Notes: generated by a model from the sequence alone, not told the origin. Positions 52,801-64,000 are shown, counted from the first letter of the stretch. The stretch is 64,000 nucleotides of DNA from Tupaia tana (GCA_026018925.1 JAKSZU010000004.1:111139489-111203488), one strand, 5' to 3'. Numbers and translations: made by a program.

Positions 52801-53239
52801 ATTATCTATAGTCTTTATTTCCTGTCACCCCACCCCCACCCCCATATGCTATGTTGCTCTTCATCCTTATGGTTAGAGACGCAATATTTTATTTTCCGGC
52901 TCTGTCAATTTTGGGATGCGTGTGCTGGTATGAAGAAGGTATAGAATGTGTGTGTGTTTGTAGTCACTCTAGATTGCTAAAATATTTCCTTCAGCAATTT
53001 TTTTCAAAGAGGGTATATAAGAAATAAGCCCTTTGAATTCTTCAATATCAAAAAAGTCTGTGTTTAAAGGATTCTAGGCTTAAAGCCTCGTTCCTGCAGA
53101 ACTTCTGTAACACTGCTCCTCTGACTCTAGTGTCCAGGTCGTCCAGTGACAAGTCTTGTCAGTGTGACCCTTGCTCCTTTGTGGGCTGTGCTTCTCCTTG
53201 GGAGCCTTGGTTACCTCCTCCGTATCACCAGGATGCGCC
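52801..53239. other. Unique sequence
   Basis: Nothing recognised. Confidence 0.4.
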
Positions 53240-54030
53240 CAGGAGCAGGTCTCTCTGGTACTCAGGAAGCACTGATAGGATCAGGGCTTGCACATTTCTT
53301 TAACTCTGAAAAGTTCTTTCTCAATTGTTTCCTTAATTATATCCTCTGCTCCATTCTCTTTATTATCTTTTTCTGGAATTTCTATTAGACAAATGTTGGA
53401 ACTTCTGGACCTTCCTCTTTTCCCCTTAACCTTTCGCCATTCATTGCTGTTTAGTCAGATGTGTTGTACCCTTCGAGAGTGCCTTCATTCAGTCTTCTAG
53501 ACTGCTCACTCTGTCCTCTGGAGTGTCCACTTTGCTACTCAGATCATCCGCTCAATTCTTCATTTCCAACACTTCTGGAAGGTAATTTTTTATATTTCCA
53601 ATCTCCTCTTGTATCTCTCTGATGCTTTTAAATCGCACTTCTTCTAAAGAGTTCTTCTGTGTCTAGGGTCCAGCAGATGATGTAATGATTACATTGCTGG
53701 CCTCACACATGGCCGACTACAGTTCGAGTCCCAGACCTAGCAGCTTGAAACACACTGGACGCGCCTCTGTGTGTGCCCAAGATCCCAAGAGAATGGAGGG
53801 GAAGGGATTGTGGCATGGCCATCCCTCCCGGGGGGTGATTTCTTACTTTCTGTCTTTTTATCTGTCCAGTGAGCACATGCATCCTACAGCAAAAATCTCT
53901 CAAAAGAAATAAATAGTTCTTCTGTGTCCTGTTTTAAGTTTGCTTCTTTGAATGTTAGCTCTTCTGCTTGCAGAGTTTAGTGTTCCTCTTTTTGTTTTTC
54001 TTAAAAGATCAGACTCCTGACGAACTACTC
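53240..54030 (-). mobile_element. Old L1 5' region (ORF1 side), antisense, SINE-split
   Basis: TTTCTATTAGACAAATGTTG and AGAGTTCTTCTGTGTC read as the complement of old L1 ORF1/5' sequence. The SINE at 53666-53916 interrupts it. Confidence 0.55.
53666..53916 (+). mobile_element. SINE type A
   Basis: AGTTCTTCTGTGTC at 53650-53663 and about 53918-53931. Confidence 0.92.
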
Positions 54031-54269
54031 AAATGTGTACGCGAGTAGTTTTTATACTTGCCAGAATTTATGTCTACTGATTTCGAGGGAGAGGCCAAAC
54101 ATCAGGTCAGACGAGGCGTCCGGGTCCCTTGCCTCCCGGGCACAGCCGTTTCCTCTTCCTTCGGCACTTCGCATGCCACCCGACGGTTTTCCAACTTGTT
54201 CTTCTCACAACCCCAACCCAAATAACTAAAGGCAATGTTTGTATGTCCACATAGAGCCTCCTTTTTCTT

Positions 54270-54532
54270 TCTTTTTTTTTTTTGGAGAGGTTTTTGCTAT
54301 AGGGCACATGCACTCACGAGAAAGACAAAGAGAGACAGAGAGACAGAAAGTGAGAAATCAGCCCCCGGGGGTATGGCCACACCACAATCCCTTCTCCTCC
54401 ATTCTCCTCTTGGGATCTTGGGCACGCACGCACACGCGCCCGACGTCAGTTTAAGCCACTGGGTCCAGGACTTGAACCGCGGTCGACTACATGGGAGTCC
54501 AGCAACATAGCCATTACACTAACTGCTGGTCC
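54270..54532 (-). mobile_element. SINE type A
   Basis: Antisense. AGAGCCTCCTTTTT / AGAGCCTCTTTTTC flank it. Confidence 0.92.
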
Positions 54533-55626
54533 CTAGAGCCTCTTTTTCTGTCTAGTAGGTAGTGTTTACTTTTTCTACTTTAGGGTATTTTCCTTCCTCC
54601 TCTTCTGGTTCAGAATCCTCTACCCACTCAATGGAAGCTCCAAGCCGTTACTGGTTAGCTCCTCGGCTTCACGCTTTGTTTCTGCCACAGCCCGACCCTG
54701 AGAAGTTGAGTCCTCCACCTCCAGCCCCGAGACCTCTTCTCCTGTCACAGGAGGGGAGAGCACTGAGCTGTGTTGTGGAAAATCCTTGGTCCTTTGGGTC
54801 CAGATCACTAAAATTAGAGACCTGTCTCTAGGCACAAAATAAAGCCACAACCACACTAAAAGTAGGTAGAAAAGAAAACTTAATAGGGAAGAAAGAATTT
54901 AGAAACGAAGTACGCCCAAAAGACTTTTGGACGAGCAGGTTGCTGTGTAGCAGCTGGTTAGGTGTTATTACCAGACGCAATAATGAGTATGTAACAGTGG
55001 AGGGCTGTCATATCACCCGTGTCCTTCGTTTGAATTGGCGGGGGGCTTCCTCCTGCACTTGCTGCGGCTCTCTCACAGGTGAAGAATCTGCGGAACTGCT
55101 GACCTAACCCCGCATGCCCAGTGTGAGCCATGAACAGGCGCGTCCTTATCAGGATGAGCTGCCCATTAGTTTATTGCCCCGGTGGGAATCAGGATGTCGA
55201 CCAAAATGCCTGGCGGGGCCTTTCTGTATTTATGAGGATGAGGAGAGGGAAGTGTACCACCATCCCCGTGTGTCTTCCTCAGGTACCGAGGAAGAAAAGT
55301 GGTACTTGCCTGGCCTTCCGGGCACCAGGAGCTGGGTGGAAGAAGGCATCTCATGGAGGGTCTGGTTGGAGCTCCTGATAAACTGGGACTGACTGACAAG
55401 TGTCCTGCTACTCTCTTAGGCCCGCCCGCTCATTGCTAGCTTCCTGCCGACCACACTCCGTCTTCCTCCTCCTCCTCTAGCCCTGAGGCCACTTCCTCCA
55501 TGTCCTCACCTCTGAGGCCTCTTCTTCCTCCACCTTAGGGGTTTTTCTCTTTCCGTGCTAAAGACTCTTATTCTGAGCCTCTAAAATTCTGCAGTTCCTC
55601 TGGCTTAACAACCTTTAACTCTTCTT
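54533..55626. other. Unique sequence; one unrecognised 92-aa frame
   Basis: The frame at 55114-55392 (MPSVSHEQARPYQDELPISL..) ends at a stop and has no family I know. The rest holds nothing recognised. Confidence 0.35.
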
Positions 55627-55893
55627 CTTTTTTTTTTTTTTTTTTTTTTTTTTTTGAGAGGTTTTTGCTATAGGGTGTGTGCGCTCATCAGAGAGACAGA
55701 GACAGAAAGCAAGAAATCACCCCCCAGCAGGGATGGCCACGCCGCAATCCCTTCTCCTCCATTTTCCTCTCGGGATCTTGGGCATGCACACACATGTGCT
55801 TTGCATGAGTTTAAGCCACCGGGTCCAGGACTTGAGACATTGTTGAATACATGGAGTCCAGCACTGTAGCCATTACACTATCTGCTGGTCTTC
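55627..55893 (-). mobile_element. SINE type A
   Basis: Antisense. TTAACTCTTCTT before and after. Confidence 0.9.
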
Positions 55894-55913
55894 CCTTAAC
55901 TCTTCTTTAACTC

Positions 55914-56152
55914 TTTTTTTTTTTTTTTTTTTTTTTTTTGATATATGGTGTATGCGCTCACCAGACAGCAAGTGAGAAATCACCCCCCGGGGAGATAGCC
56001 ACACCACAGTCCCTTCTCTTCCATTCGCCTTTGAGGATCTGGGGCCTGCACACACACATGCCTGGCATGAGTTTCAAGCCACCAGGTCAACTCGAACCGC
56101 AGTCAACTACGTGGGAGTCCAATGACATAACCATTATGTCATCTGCTGGTCC
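55914..56152 (-). mobile_element. SINE type A
   Basis: Antisense, 20 bp from the previous one. GATATATGGTGTATGCGCTC start and CATCTGCTGGTCC end. Confidence 0.85.
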
Positions 56153-56169
56153 TAACTTTTATCTCTCTA

Positions 56170-56303
56170 AATTTAATTTAATTTATTTATTTTAAAAATT
56201 TGACCAGAGAGAGAAGGAAAGTGAGAAAATCAAGCCACCAGGTCTGGGACTTGAACCATATGGGAGTCCAGCACCTTGACCATCATGCCACCTGCCGGCT
56301 CCT
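56170..56303 (-). mobile_element. SINE type B, shortened
   Basis: Antisense: AAATTTGACCAGAGAGAG..CACCTGCCGGCTCC. Confidence 0.82.
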
Positions 56304-56639
56304 CTAACATTTACCTCTTCGATAAATAGAAACTTCAAGTCATCACTCACTGTTCCCCAACTCTGAAACCAAGCACGGACCCACTAAGAGGGGTGGGTCC
56401 TCAATTTCCCCTTCTGTTAAATAAAAAGAGAATTTCCCAAACTGAAAATTAATAAGGGCTGAACTTAAAATGTATTTTCTAAGGTTCTTGGAATGCAAGG
56501 TCCATTTACATTGTAAAGGCCCAGAGTAAGGGGTAAGACTTGAGACATTGGTTATGACAGTGAGACAGCATTGACCATAAATAAAGGCCATTAGACCTCT
56601 AAAACTCTTGCTTAAAGAGGTTTTCGTTTCAATCTGTAA
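56304..56639. other. Unique sequence
   Basis: Nothing recognised. Confidence 0.4.
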
Positions 56640-56955
56640 GATGTGTTGTAGGCTGGAAACTGCTGGCTGTGAGCACAGAGACCCCAGGCTGAACGGCTCC
56701 AGACACCTGAACAGAACTTTGATTATCTAAGGCCTCACCAATCAAGAATGCCCACGAGATGATCACGCCCTCTGGAACCAATCCCTGAACTGATCACGGA
56801 CCTGGGACCTCTGCCCCTAATTTTGCCCTTAAAAATGCATGTGAGTAATGTCTGGGGAGTCCGAGTCTTTTCAGGATGAGCTTCCCTCCTGCTCCACATT
56901 TTGCAATAAGGTTGTCGTTTCCTTTATCACACCACGTGCCCATGGTTTGGTTTTA
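56640..56955 (+). mobile_element. LTR fossil, class I candidate
   Basis: It runs from about TGTTGTAGGCTGG to GGTTTTACA. CTAAGGCCTCACCAATCAAG and TTGCCCTTAAAAATGCATG match the piece at 31580-31780, and TTTTGCAATAAGG sits near the poly(A) position. Old solo LTR or fragment. Confidence 0.5.
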
Positions 56956-57046
56956 CAGTGCTTGGGTAAGCAAACCTGATTTGAGTTTGGTAATAATGCC
57001 ATGCTTAGAGTGTTAGAGTTTTGCCCACTTTTTCTTGAATCTCACA

Positions 57047-57048
<2 letters not shown>

Positions 57049-57077
<29 letters not shown>

Positions 57078-57328
57078 GAGAGGTTTTTCGCTATAGGGCG
57101 TGTGCGCTCGCCAGACAGACAGAGAGAGACATAGAGACAGAAAGCGAGAAATCACCCCCCAGGGGGGATGGCCACGCCGCAATCCCTTCTCCTCCATTCT
57201 CCTCTCGGGATCTTAGGCACGCACGCACACGCGCCCGGCGTGAGTTTTAAGCCACCGGGTCCGGGACGCGAACCAGGTTGACCACGTGGGAGTCCAGCGA
57301 CATAGCCATTACGCTAACTGCTGGTTCC
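57049..57328 (-). mobile_element. SINE type A, young-looking
   Basis: Antisense. CACATCTTTTTT / CACATCTTTTTT flank it. CpG sites are well kept (GCACACGCGCCCGGCG). Confidence 0.92.
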
Positions 57329-57339
57329 CACATCTTTTT

Positions 57340-57652
57340 TTTTTTTTTTTTAAGAGGTTTTGGTTTGGGTTTTTTTGGTTGTTGTTGTGTTTGTTATTGT
57401 TGTTGTTGCTTTTTGCCTTAGGGCAAGTGTGCTCACCAGAGAGAGACAGAGACAGTGAGAAGGAAAATGAGAAATCATCTCCCCTGGGGGTATGGCCATG
57501 CCTCAATCCCTTCTCCTCCATTCTCCTCCCAGGATCTTGGGCACGCACGCACACATGCCCAGCATGAGTTTCAAGCACTGGGTCCTGGATTTGAACCATG
57601 GTTGGCCATGTGGGAATCCAATGACATAACTGCGATGTCATCTGCTGGCCCC
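57340..57652 (-). mobile_element. SINE type C
   Basis: Antisense. Inserted at the same CCCACATCTT site as its neighbour. GTTGTTGTG-rich left end. Confidence 0.85.
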
Positions 57653-58069
57653 TGAATCCCACATCTTCTTTCTCCATTCTTTCTTTCTTCGCTTTGTGGG
57701 AATAAATCTTTCAGTAATTCTTTCATAAAAGATTTTTGGCTGGTGAGTTTTCTGAGGCTTTTCATGTTTTTTCATCTTTATTTCACCATCACATGTAAAT
57801 GCTAACTTAACTTGGCACAGAAGCGTAGGTGCAGATCACTTTCTCTCAGGACGTTGCCGGTGTTACTCCAGTTTGCTGACGAGAAGTCTGCCAGTGTCAG
57901 TAGTGCTTCTTCATGTAGCAAGGCTCTTTCCTCTCTGGAGGCTTTGGAATTTCCCTTTTATTTGTTAAGTTTTGGAACTTGTCCCTTCCCCCATTTCTTT
58001 GACCAGTTTATCCTCTCCACCATTAATTTGCTACTCAGCTTGGTAAGGAAGCCCGTGAATTCATGAATA
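57653..58069 (-). mobile_element. Old L1-like sequence, antisense (tentative)
   Basis: CTCTCAGGACGTTGCCGGTG and GACGAGAAGTCTGCCAGTGT resemble complement text common in old L1. Pieces may continue at 58346-58504 and 58973-59060. Confidence 0.4.
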
Positions 58070-58345
58070 ACTCAGGCTGAGGTTTCTGCCCTCCCCAGAG
58101 CTACAGGACAACCTGAAACCTTGAGGAGGTTAGCCTTCCTGCTTCTCTGCCACTTCCACTTTAGGGCAAGTTCTGAGCCCCTTCTCCATTCCTAACCTCC
58201 TGAAACCTCCCCTCCCAAATTCTCCCACAAAAAACCCCCGTCCAACCCCCAGTCCGCCAGAGATTCAGAGTGTTAACTCCTCCGTGCCCACCAACGTAAT
58301 AAAGAGTTCTCCTTTCTCTCCCGAGTGTCATTTCCATTCCTCTAT
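58070..58345 (+). mobile_element. LTR-like fossil (tentative)
   Basis: CCAACGTAATAAAGAGTTCTC and the preceding CT-rich run look like the R/U5 part of an ERV LTR. Edges uncertain. Confidence 0.35.
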
Positions 58346-58504
58346 GTCTGTTTTTCTAGATGAAGCTCATCTATTTCTCCTTAACTACTTTAGAGTTTTC
58401 TCCTTCAATTTTCTCAGCAAACCTTGTTTTTTGTGAGACTACATCTTTTATTTGTTCTCTGAACTTTTCATTCAGGTATTATCTCTTCTACTCTACCACT
58501 TCTT

Positions 58505-58763
58505 TTTTTTTTTTTTTTGGAGAGGTTTTTGCTATAGGGCACATGTGCTTGCCAGAAAGACGGAGAGAGACAGAGAGACAGAAAGTGAGAAATCTTCCCC
58601 GGATGGCCATGCTGCAATCCCTTCTCCTCCATTCTCCTCTTGGGATCTTGGGCACGCACGCACACACGCCCAGTATGAGTTTAAGCCACCAGGTCCAGCA
58701 CTTAAACCATGGTTGACTACATGGGAGTCCAGTGATGTAGCCATTATGCCATCTGCTGGTCCC
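58505..58763 (-). mobile_element. SINE type A
   Basis: Antisense: GAGAGGTTTTTGCTATAGGG and GCCATCTGCTGGTCCC. TATC.TTCTACTCT nearby on both sides. Confidence 0.88.
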
Positions 58764-58799
58764 ATATCTTCTACTCTTAAAATCTCCTTTGGCTCATTT

Positions 58800-58972
58800 T
58801 TTAAAAATTATTTATTTTAATTTTATTTATTCATTCATTTTAGTTTGACTAGAGAGACACAGAGAGAGAAAGAGGGAAAGCAAGAAAGCAAGCCGCCAGG
58901 TCTGAGACTTGAACCATGGTCGGCCATGTGGGAGTGTCCAGCGCCTTCACCACCACGCCACCTCCTCGTCCC
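58800..58972 (-). mobile_element. SINE type B
   Basis: Antisense: TTAGTTTGACTAGAGAGAC..CACGCCACCTCCTCGTCCC. Confidence 0.85.
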
Positions 58973-59067
58973 ATCCTTTGAGTCATTTTTAAGACTTTTT
59001 CCCTATTTCTTCAAACACCAGGTCCTAGATTTCCACCAAGACCTTAAACTTTTTCATAATAATTTTT

Positions 59068-59331
59068 TTTTTCTTTTTTTGGAGAGGTTTTTGTTATAGG
59101 GCGCGTGTGCTCGCCAGACAGACAGAGAGAGACAGAGAGATAGAAAGCAGGAAATCACCCCCCAGGGGGGATGGCCACGCCGCAATCCCTTCTCCTCCAT
59201 TCTCCTCTCGGGATCTTGGGCACGCACGCACACGTGCCCGGCGTGAGTTTAAGCCGCCGGGTCCGGGACTCGAACCGCGGTCGACTACGTGGGAGTCCAG
59301 CGACATAGCCATTACGCTAACTGCTGGTCCC
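59068..59331 (-). mobile_element. SINE type A, young-looking
   Basis: Antisense, near-consensus, with intact CpGs and AATAATT flanks. Confidence 0.93.
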
Positions 59332-59882
59332 AATAATTACTGATATCATTTTATATTTTAAATCCAATGTTGGATTAAGCAGAAGTTCATCGATTTCTAT
59401 GAACTCCTTTTGATCAACACAGGAGACAGCTGTTTCTTTGCAAATATAGCAGTCTCTGATTGTACAATGGACATTGTGCTATGTTATTAAAACTGAATTT
59501 TGTGTCCTTCCTGAAGAATAACTTTTGTTATTACAGGCCTGCAAGAGTCCATAAAGTCGAGGCTCCTACATGTCCATCAGCTTCTGTGTCTTGGCCAAGA
59601 AGGAAGACAAGCTCCCACAGAGCAGCCCTTGCTGTGCTGTGTCTCGGCGCCCGGGGAAGATGGGTCCCACCTGGAAAGCCAGTGTGTCAGCAAATGTTAG
59701 TTTAAAGCAGCATATACTAATTTAATTTGTTGTGTGATGCTAGCCTAACCACAAGCTTCCTGTTGTCCTAACTCAAAAAAGTATGTCAGAGACCTAGAAT
59801 ATGTCTTCAACCAAGAATTTTATCCACTTAAATATGTTTCCAACTTGTACAAAGCAAAAAAGAATGTGTGTAATCAGCCTTA
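59332..59882. other. Unique sequence
   Basis: Nothing recognised. Confidence 0.4.
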
Positions 59883-59952
59883 CAGGAGGCCGTGGGGAAA
59901 GTCATGACGCGTTTTTCTATGCAAAAATGCATCATGACTTTTGATGACCCAG
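59883..59952 (+). mobile_element. Mariner-type MITE, second copy
   Basis: Aligns with the reverse complement of 24713-24783 (AGTCATGACG..TTTTTCTATGCAAAA..TCATGACTTTT) and is flanked by TA. One end is more diverged. Confidence 0.7.
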
Positions 59953-60185
59953 TAGTTTTGCTCATTATCTGGTGTTTGCCAAAAGAAGAATAAAAAATGA
60001 ATGCATTAAGTCAACAACAACAAATGTATCTTCTGTTATTACACTGCACGGGATAATGTAGTCAAAAACAATCTGGAGAGAAAAACAGGGCCGGAAGGAA
60101 ACTGGAGTCCCAGAGTACAACACAGAGATAATAACGAATCCAGCGCTGCCTCCCAGCGGGTATTCAGGCCGCCAAGGAGACCCCC

Positions 60186-60224
<39 letters not shown>

Positions 60225-60599
60225 GCACCCCACAGAGCAGCTGCAGCCCCGTGGAAGGAAGCTGTTGGAAGGCGTGCCCATTCATGTCCTCCCGAGGGGC
60301 AGCTGAGCGGTGGGGCTGAGCATCAGGTCTGACTGGGAGGCAGAGGTGGGGAGGGGCAGGTTTGGGAGGTGGGAGTGTCGGCCAGCGGGTTAACGAGGGA
60401 CATTCTGGGCTGGCCCTGGACTAGCATGCCCTTCCCCTCCCGCGAGGCACGTGTTCATTACCCTGACACTAAGCAAAGTCTGCCCTTTGCTCCAGAGGGA
60501 GGCGCAACCCCATCTTCTGAGGCTGCCCACCAGAAAGGCACCCCTGAAAGGCTAGCTGGGACAGGACTGAGCCATGGGCCGGGTCTCCCAGCGCTTCCC
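59953..60599. other. Unique sequence with (CT)n/(CA)n tract
   Basis: The microsatellite is at 60187-60224. Otherwise nothing recognised. Confidence 0.4.
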
Positions 60600-61700
60600 C
60601 TCCAGAGTCAGGATCCCGGGGCCCGGGGGTCCAGCGTAAGTGCGTGGGCACGGGCCCCGGCCGCCGCAAGGCTCCGACTTGGGAAAATGTCCGAGGCCCC
60701 ATGCGGGTGGCTGCTCCTCGTCACCGACTGAGCCGGGGCGGCGCCACCCGCCCGCGCCCGCGCCCCCGCCGGCCCCCTCCGTTTCCGGCCGCAGCCCAGG
60801 CCTCCAGGTTCCCATCACTGCCGAACCCACCGTCCCACCCAGGACCGCCGACCATCACTTCGGGGAAGTGGAGAAAACACCTCGCGGGCGGAAAGCGAGG
60901 GGCGGGGCCGGCGGGGCCGGTCCTGCCCCACACCCACCCGGCTCGCACCCGCCCTCCGCCCCTCACCCTCCACCCCTCCGGCTGGCGGGGTGGGGGCCTC
61001 GAGCGCAAGAGGCTCCCCAAGACCTTCGCCACACCGAGCGCCCGGCCGCGGCAGGCGTTGGGGAAGGCGTCGCCCCTCCGGGTACACCTTCCGAGCGCTC
61101 GGACGGCTCAGGACTCCCAGGCCGCCCGGCGAGTGTAGACCTGACCCTGGGCAGGATGCCCAGCCCGGCTCCGCCTGCGAGAGGAGCGTGCCTGCGTCGC
61201 CACCTGGTGGCCGCCCGAGCAGATGCGACCGCCCGCAGGGAGTGGGCGGGGCCTGCCGGAGGAGCTATCCCGCCCCCGCCCCGCACTCCGGTGCTCGGAA
61301 CCCACTGGGCCCCGGGGGCTGGGGATGGCCGAACCCCGATTTCCACTCTAATTCCGACCCCGCTTTGCCTGTTCTTTTCTGCTTACCAGGGTGGAGGCGG
61401 GGTTGGGGGGACCCCCGGTCTCTGCACCCAGACACGAGGTTTAACCTGCGGTGGCTGGCGGCGGGAACAGCCCTCTCGGGGTGGGAGGTGCGGTCGCCAT
61501 GAGCCCCTGCTGGCCCCAGGGCGGCGTGTGCCGGCGTGTGCCCCCAGGCCGGACTCCCAGGTCCTCTGAACAGCCAACCCGGTTCGGTTCGAAGTCAACA
61601 AGACGCTTGGGCCGCGATCCCGAAGCCCGCCCACTCCAGGAAAAGGAGAGCTGGGGACACCCGGGAGGAGGTTAGGTTGCACCTGCGTGGAGCCTCGGGA
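60600..61700. other. CpG-rich island
   Basis: CpG density is high throughout, e.g. GGGGCGGCGCCACCCGCCCG and CGCGGGCGGAAAGCGAGGGG. Overlapping open frames on both strands include one of 309 codons, but none shows a protein family. Such islands usually mark a promoter, so an unseen 5' exon is possible. Confidence 0.6.
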
Positions 61701-62985
61701 GCAACAGGGGAACGAACACGCGAGCTGTGGGAACACGGAGTCCTTTCGGCATGGAGAAGGGCTAGGGACCCGGGGGCGTTTGCTGTGTTACCTGTGACCG
61801 GAAGAGGGGCAGAGGGGCGGGGGCTCCCAGGGAGCGGGCAGGGAGAGCCCGCCAGAGCACCCCGGCTGGGGAGACCTGTACGGGCAGAGAAAGCTGGGGT
61901 TCGGCCAGAGCACCGAGAGGATGTGGCCCAAGGCTGGACGCCGCGGGAATCCGGGACAGTGGCATGGCCTGCATTGTGCTGGTCTGGCGCCAGGTCAGCG
62001 TGTCTGACCTCCCACTCCCACCTCCCAGGGTGTGGGGCTGTGTCCAGGAAGAGCGCAGCCTCAGACGGGGGGGCCCGGAGGGACCCTCCCACCACTCCGC
62101 AGGAGCTGGGAGGAGCCATGGGCGGGAACACAGCGCGGCCATGAGCCACAGCTGCGGGTCCCTGCCTCCCCCTCAGGTGCACAGTGAGACGTGGGACTCT
62201 GCCAGACGCAGGCCTTGGAGCAAGCAGCAAGCCGGTGCCTCCCCACTGAGTGGGCAGTTGATGGTGGTCACCCTTGGGTCACCTGGACCTTCTTAACCTC
62301 AGGACAGCTTCAGGCGCTGCTTGGCCTGCAGCCTGGCTGGCCAGCAAGGACACACCTCCGTAGGCCAGCAGAGCATCGCCCTACACCTACTCGCCTGAAC
62401 TCAGGTTGTCAGAGTAGCCCGCCGGCACTGGCCTGACACACCGACCAGCTAGGACCAGAGCTCGGTTAGTTCACTGAGCAGGTGGAGATGACCTGTGGCA
62501 CCCCCTCAGCAATGCTGCTGGGATCCCGTCTCCGCTGCCCAGATCCAGAGGGGTGTTCAGGTCACATCTCGGATGACCCTTGCCTTCCCTTCCGGACATT
62601 AACCCAACGCAGCAGGAGTGCTCCTCTGCTCAGCCAGAAGGCATCTCAGGCCACTCACTGGCCGCCATGACCACAGGACAGGCCTGCTGACCTAGGGCTG
62701 TGCTAGCCCACCAACCTGGTGGACAGGTCCTGCCCATCATTCCACTGCCAGGTGGCAGCCCTCACTGCTGCCTGGGCCAGGAGTCGGTCCCTCATTTCCG
62801 ACAGCTCTTATCCGTGGAGTCCAACAGAGGGCATGGGGGTGGGAGTGGGCAACCATCATAGACAGTGATGGCCAGGAGGAAGACCCCCTGCCCAGTAGAG
62901 AGGCATCCAAAGCTCCTCTTCTCCACAGACAAGCGTGTAACCCCAGGGGTCAGCCTCTAAGGTGGAGATTTGTTATTGATATGTT
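61701..62985. other. Unique GC-rich sequence
   Basis: No repeat and no recognisable exon. Confidence 0.4.
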
Positions 62986-62989
62986 TGTT

Positions 62990-63131
62990 TAGATTTTGCC
63001 ATAGGGCATGGGCTCAGGAGAGAAGCAAAGTGAGAAATTAACCCTGAATGGGGATGGCCACACCTCAATCCCATTTTCTCCATTCTCTTCTGGAATTTTG
63101 GGCACATGCACACACATAACCAGTGTGATTT

Positions 63132-63199
<68 letters not shown>

Positions 63200-63522
63200 T
63201 TAAAAGAGAGATTTTTGCTATAGGGCGTGTGTGCTTGCCAAAGAGACAGAAAGCAAGAAATCACCCCCAGGGGGGATGGCCACGCTGCGATCCCTTCTCC
63301 ATTCTCCTCTCGGGATCTTGGGCACGCACACGTGCCTGGCATGAGTTTAAGTCGCTGGTTCTGGGACTTGAGCCACAGTCGACTATGTGGGAGTCCAGTA
63401 ACATAACCATTACGCTATCTGCTGGTCTCCCTAGTGTGATTTCCAAGCCACTGGGTCCAGGACTTGAACAGTGGCCAGGCATGTGGGAGGTCAGTCCCTT
63501 CACCACACCATCCGCTGACCCT
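62990..63522 (-). mobile_element. Older SINE type C split by a type A copy
   Basis: Antisense pieces at 62990-63131 and 63432-63522. AGTGTGATTT is repeated at the junctions. Confidence 0.85.
63132..63431 (-). mobile_element. SINE type A with (TTTC)n tail
   Basis: Nested in the older SINE. Its A tail reads (TTTC)n at 63132-63200 on this strand. Confidence 0.9.
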
Positions 63523-63749
63523 GTTGGTATGATCTGTATCACCAAGACATTGGTTTGTGTAAGCCACCACAGCAGTGCCACTGAGCATTTGCTGCTTCAA
63601 TAAACATATGTGGCTTAACCCAAGGCCACTTGAGCATCAGTCAAAAAGTAAGTTCCAAGAGAAATAAAAAAGTTATTTGAATTAAACATGGAAACACAAC
63701 TTACCAAAATGCATGAGAAACAGCCAAAGCAGTGCTTCGAAGGAAATCT

Positions 63750-63876
63750 AAGGGGCCGGGTGGCGTGGTGGTTGGGGCGCTGGACTCCCACTTGGCCGAC
63801 CATGGTTTCAGTCCTGGATCTGGCTGCTTGCTTTCTCACTATCCTCTCTCTAGTCAAATTTAGAATAATAATAATT
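63750..63876 (+). mobile_element. SINE type B, short
   Basis: GGGGCCGGGTGGCGTGGTGG head to TAGTCAAATTTAGAATAAT. Confidence 0.88.
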
Positions 63877-63878
63877 AT

Positions 63879-64000
63879 GGGGCCAGCAGGTGGCATGGTG
63901 GTTAAAGGCACTGGATTTCCATGTGGCCAGCCACAGTTCAAGTACCAGACCTGCTGGCTTGGCTTGCTTCCTCTCTCTCTCTCTCTCATGACTGTACTGT
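63879..64000 (+). mobile_element. SINE type B, runs off the window
   Basis: GGGGCCAGCAGGTGGCATGG head. CT tract at 63970-63987. Confidence 0.85.

Noticed and set aside
55114-55392. 92-aa open frame as a gene
   Set aside because: No recognised family, no splice or promoter context; kept only as a note.
60640-61569. 309-codon open frame in the CpG island
   Set aside because: Low-complexity Pro/Arg/Gly composition with competing frames on both strands; no domain.

Overview
The window is nuclear DNA of a placental mammal. Three two-exon IFITM genes share conserved splice sites, several processed (intronless, poly(A)-type) gene copies are present, L1 and MaLR fossils are common, and about 80 tRNA-derived SINEs fill the sequence. 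The SINEs have recognisable pol III A and B boxes and a (CT)n pyrimidine tract. One locus is a three-monomer array. Traces of 7SL-derived sequence point to Euarchontoglires. Monomer-to-trimer tRNA SINEs with a pyrimidine tract recall the CYN elements of colugos (Dermoptera), so a colugo is my best guess; this is inference only.

SINE types used below. Type A is about 270 bp, with head TTAGCGTAATGGCTATGTCG, box B GGTTCGAGTCC and a tail ending CCTATAGCAAAAACCTCTC-A(n). Type B is about 170 bp, with head GGTGGCGTGGTGGTTAAGG, a (CT)n tract, GGTCAAATT and (AAAT)n. Type C is a B-like head on an A-like body. Type D is a more diverged relative, read here as TTAATTGCCAGAGGG... on the antisense strand.

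Layout. Positions 1-4056 hold a composite retroelement: tandem 324-bp L1 promoter monomers, the start of L1 ORF1, about 2.2 kb of GC-rich 25-bp VNTR, then an L1 3' end with an A-rich tail. Positions 4058-8345 are a MaLR fossil and old L1 pieces crowded with SINEs. Positions 8345-23660 are the IFITM locus. Copy A (+, 10356-11606) faces copies B (-, 17017-18097) and C (-, 22408-23142), and A and B share a minisatellite plus a nearly identical block in inverted orientation. Each copy carries damage: A has a shifted exon 2, B a one-base frame break in a C run, and C lacks the usual initiator. A and B keep interferon-response elements close to the start. IFITM proteins restrict virus entry at membranes, so this is an interferon-inducible defence cluster with a birth-and-death history.

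Positions 24-36 kb are unique DNA with SINEs, an RPL21 retropseudogene, an L1 3' end and several LTR fossils. Positions 36.5-38.3 kb are a GLTP retrocopy with clean target-site duplications. Positions 38-64 kb are dense SINEs with an OTUD6B/BOLA3 retrocopy pair (47.1-49.3 kb), LTR fossils, antisense L1, two mariner-type MITEs and a CpG-rich island at 60.6-61.7 kb. Apart from the IFITM copies I find no convincing intact protein-coding gene. Most open frames are SINE or VNTR read-through. SINE boundaries are by eye and good to roughly 5-15 bp.
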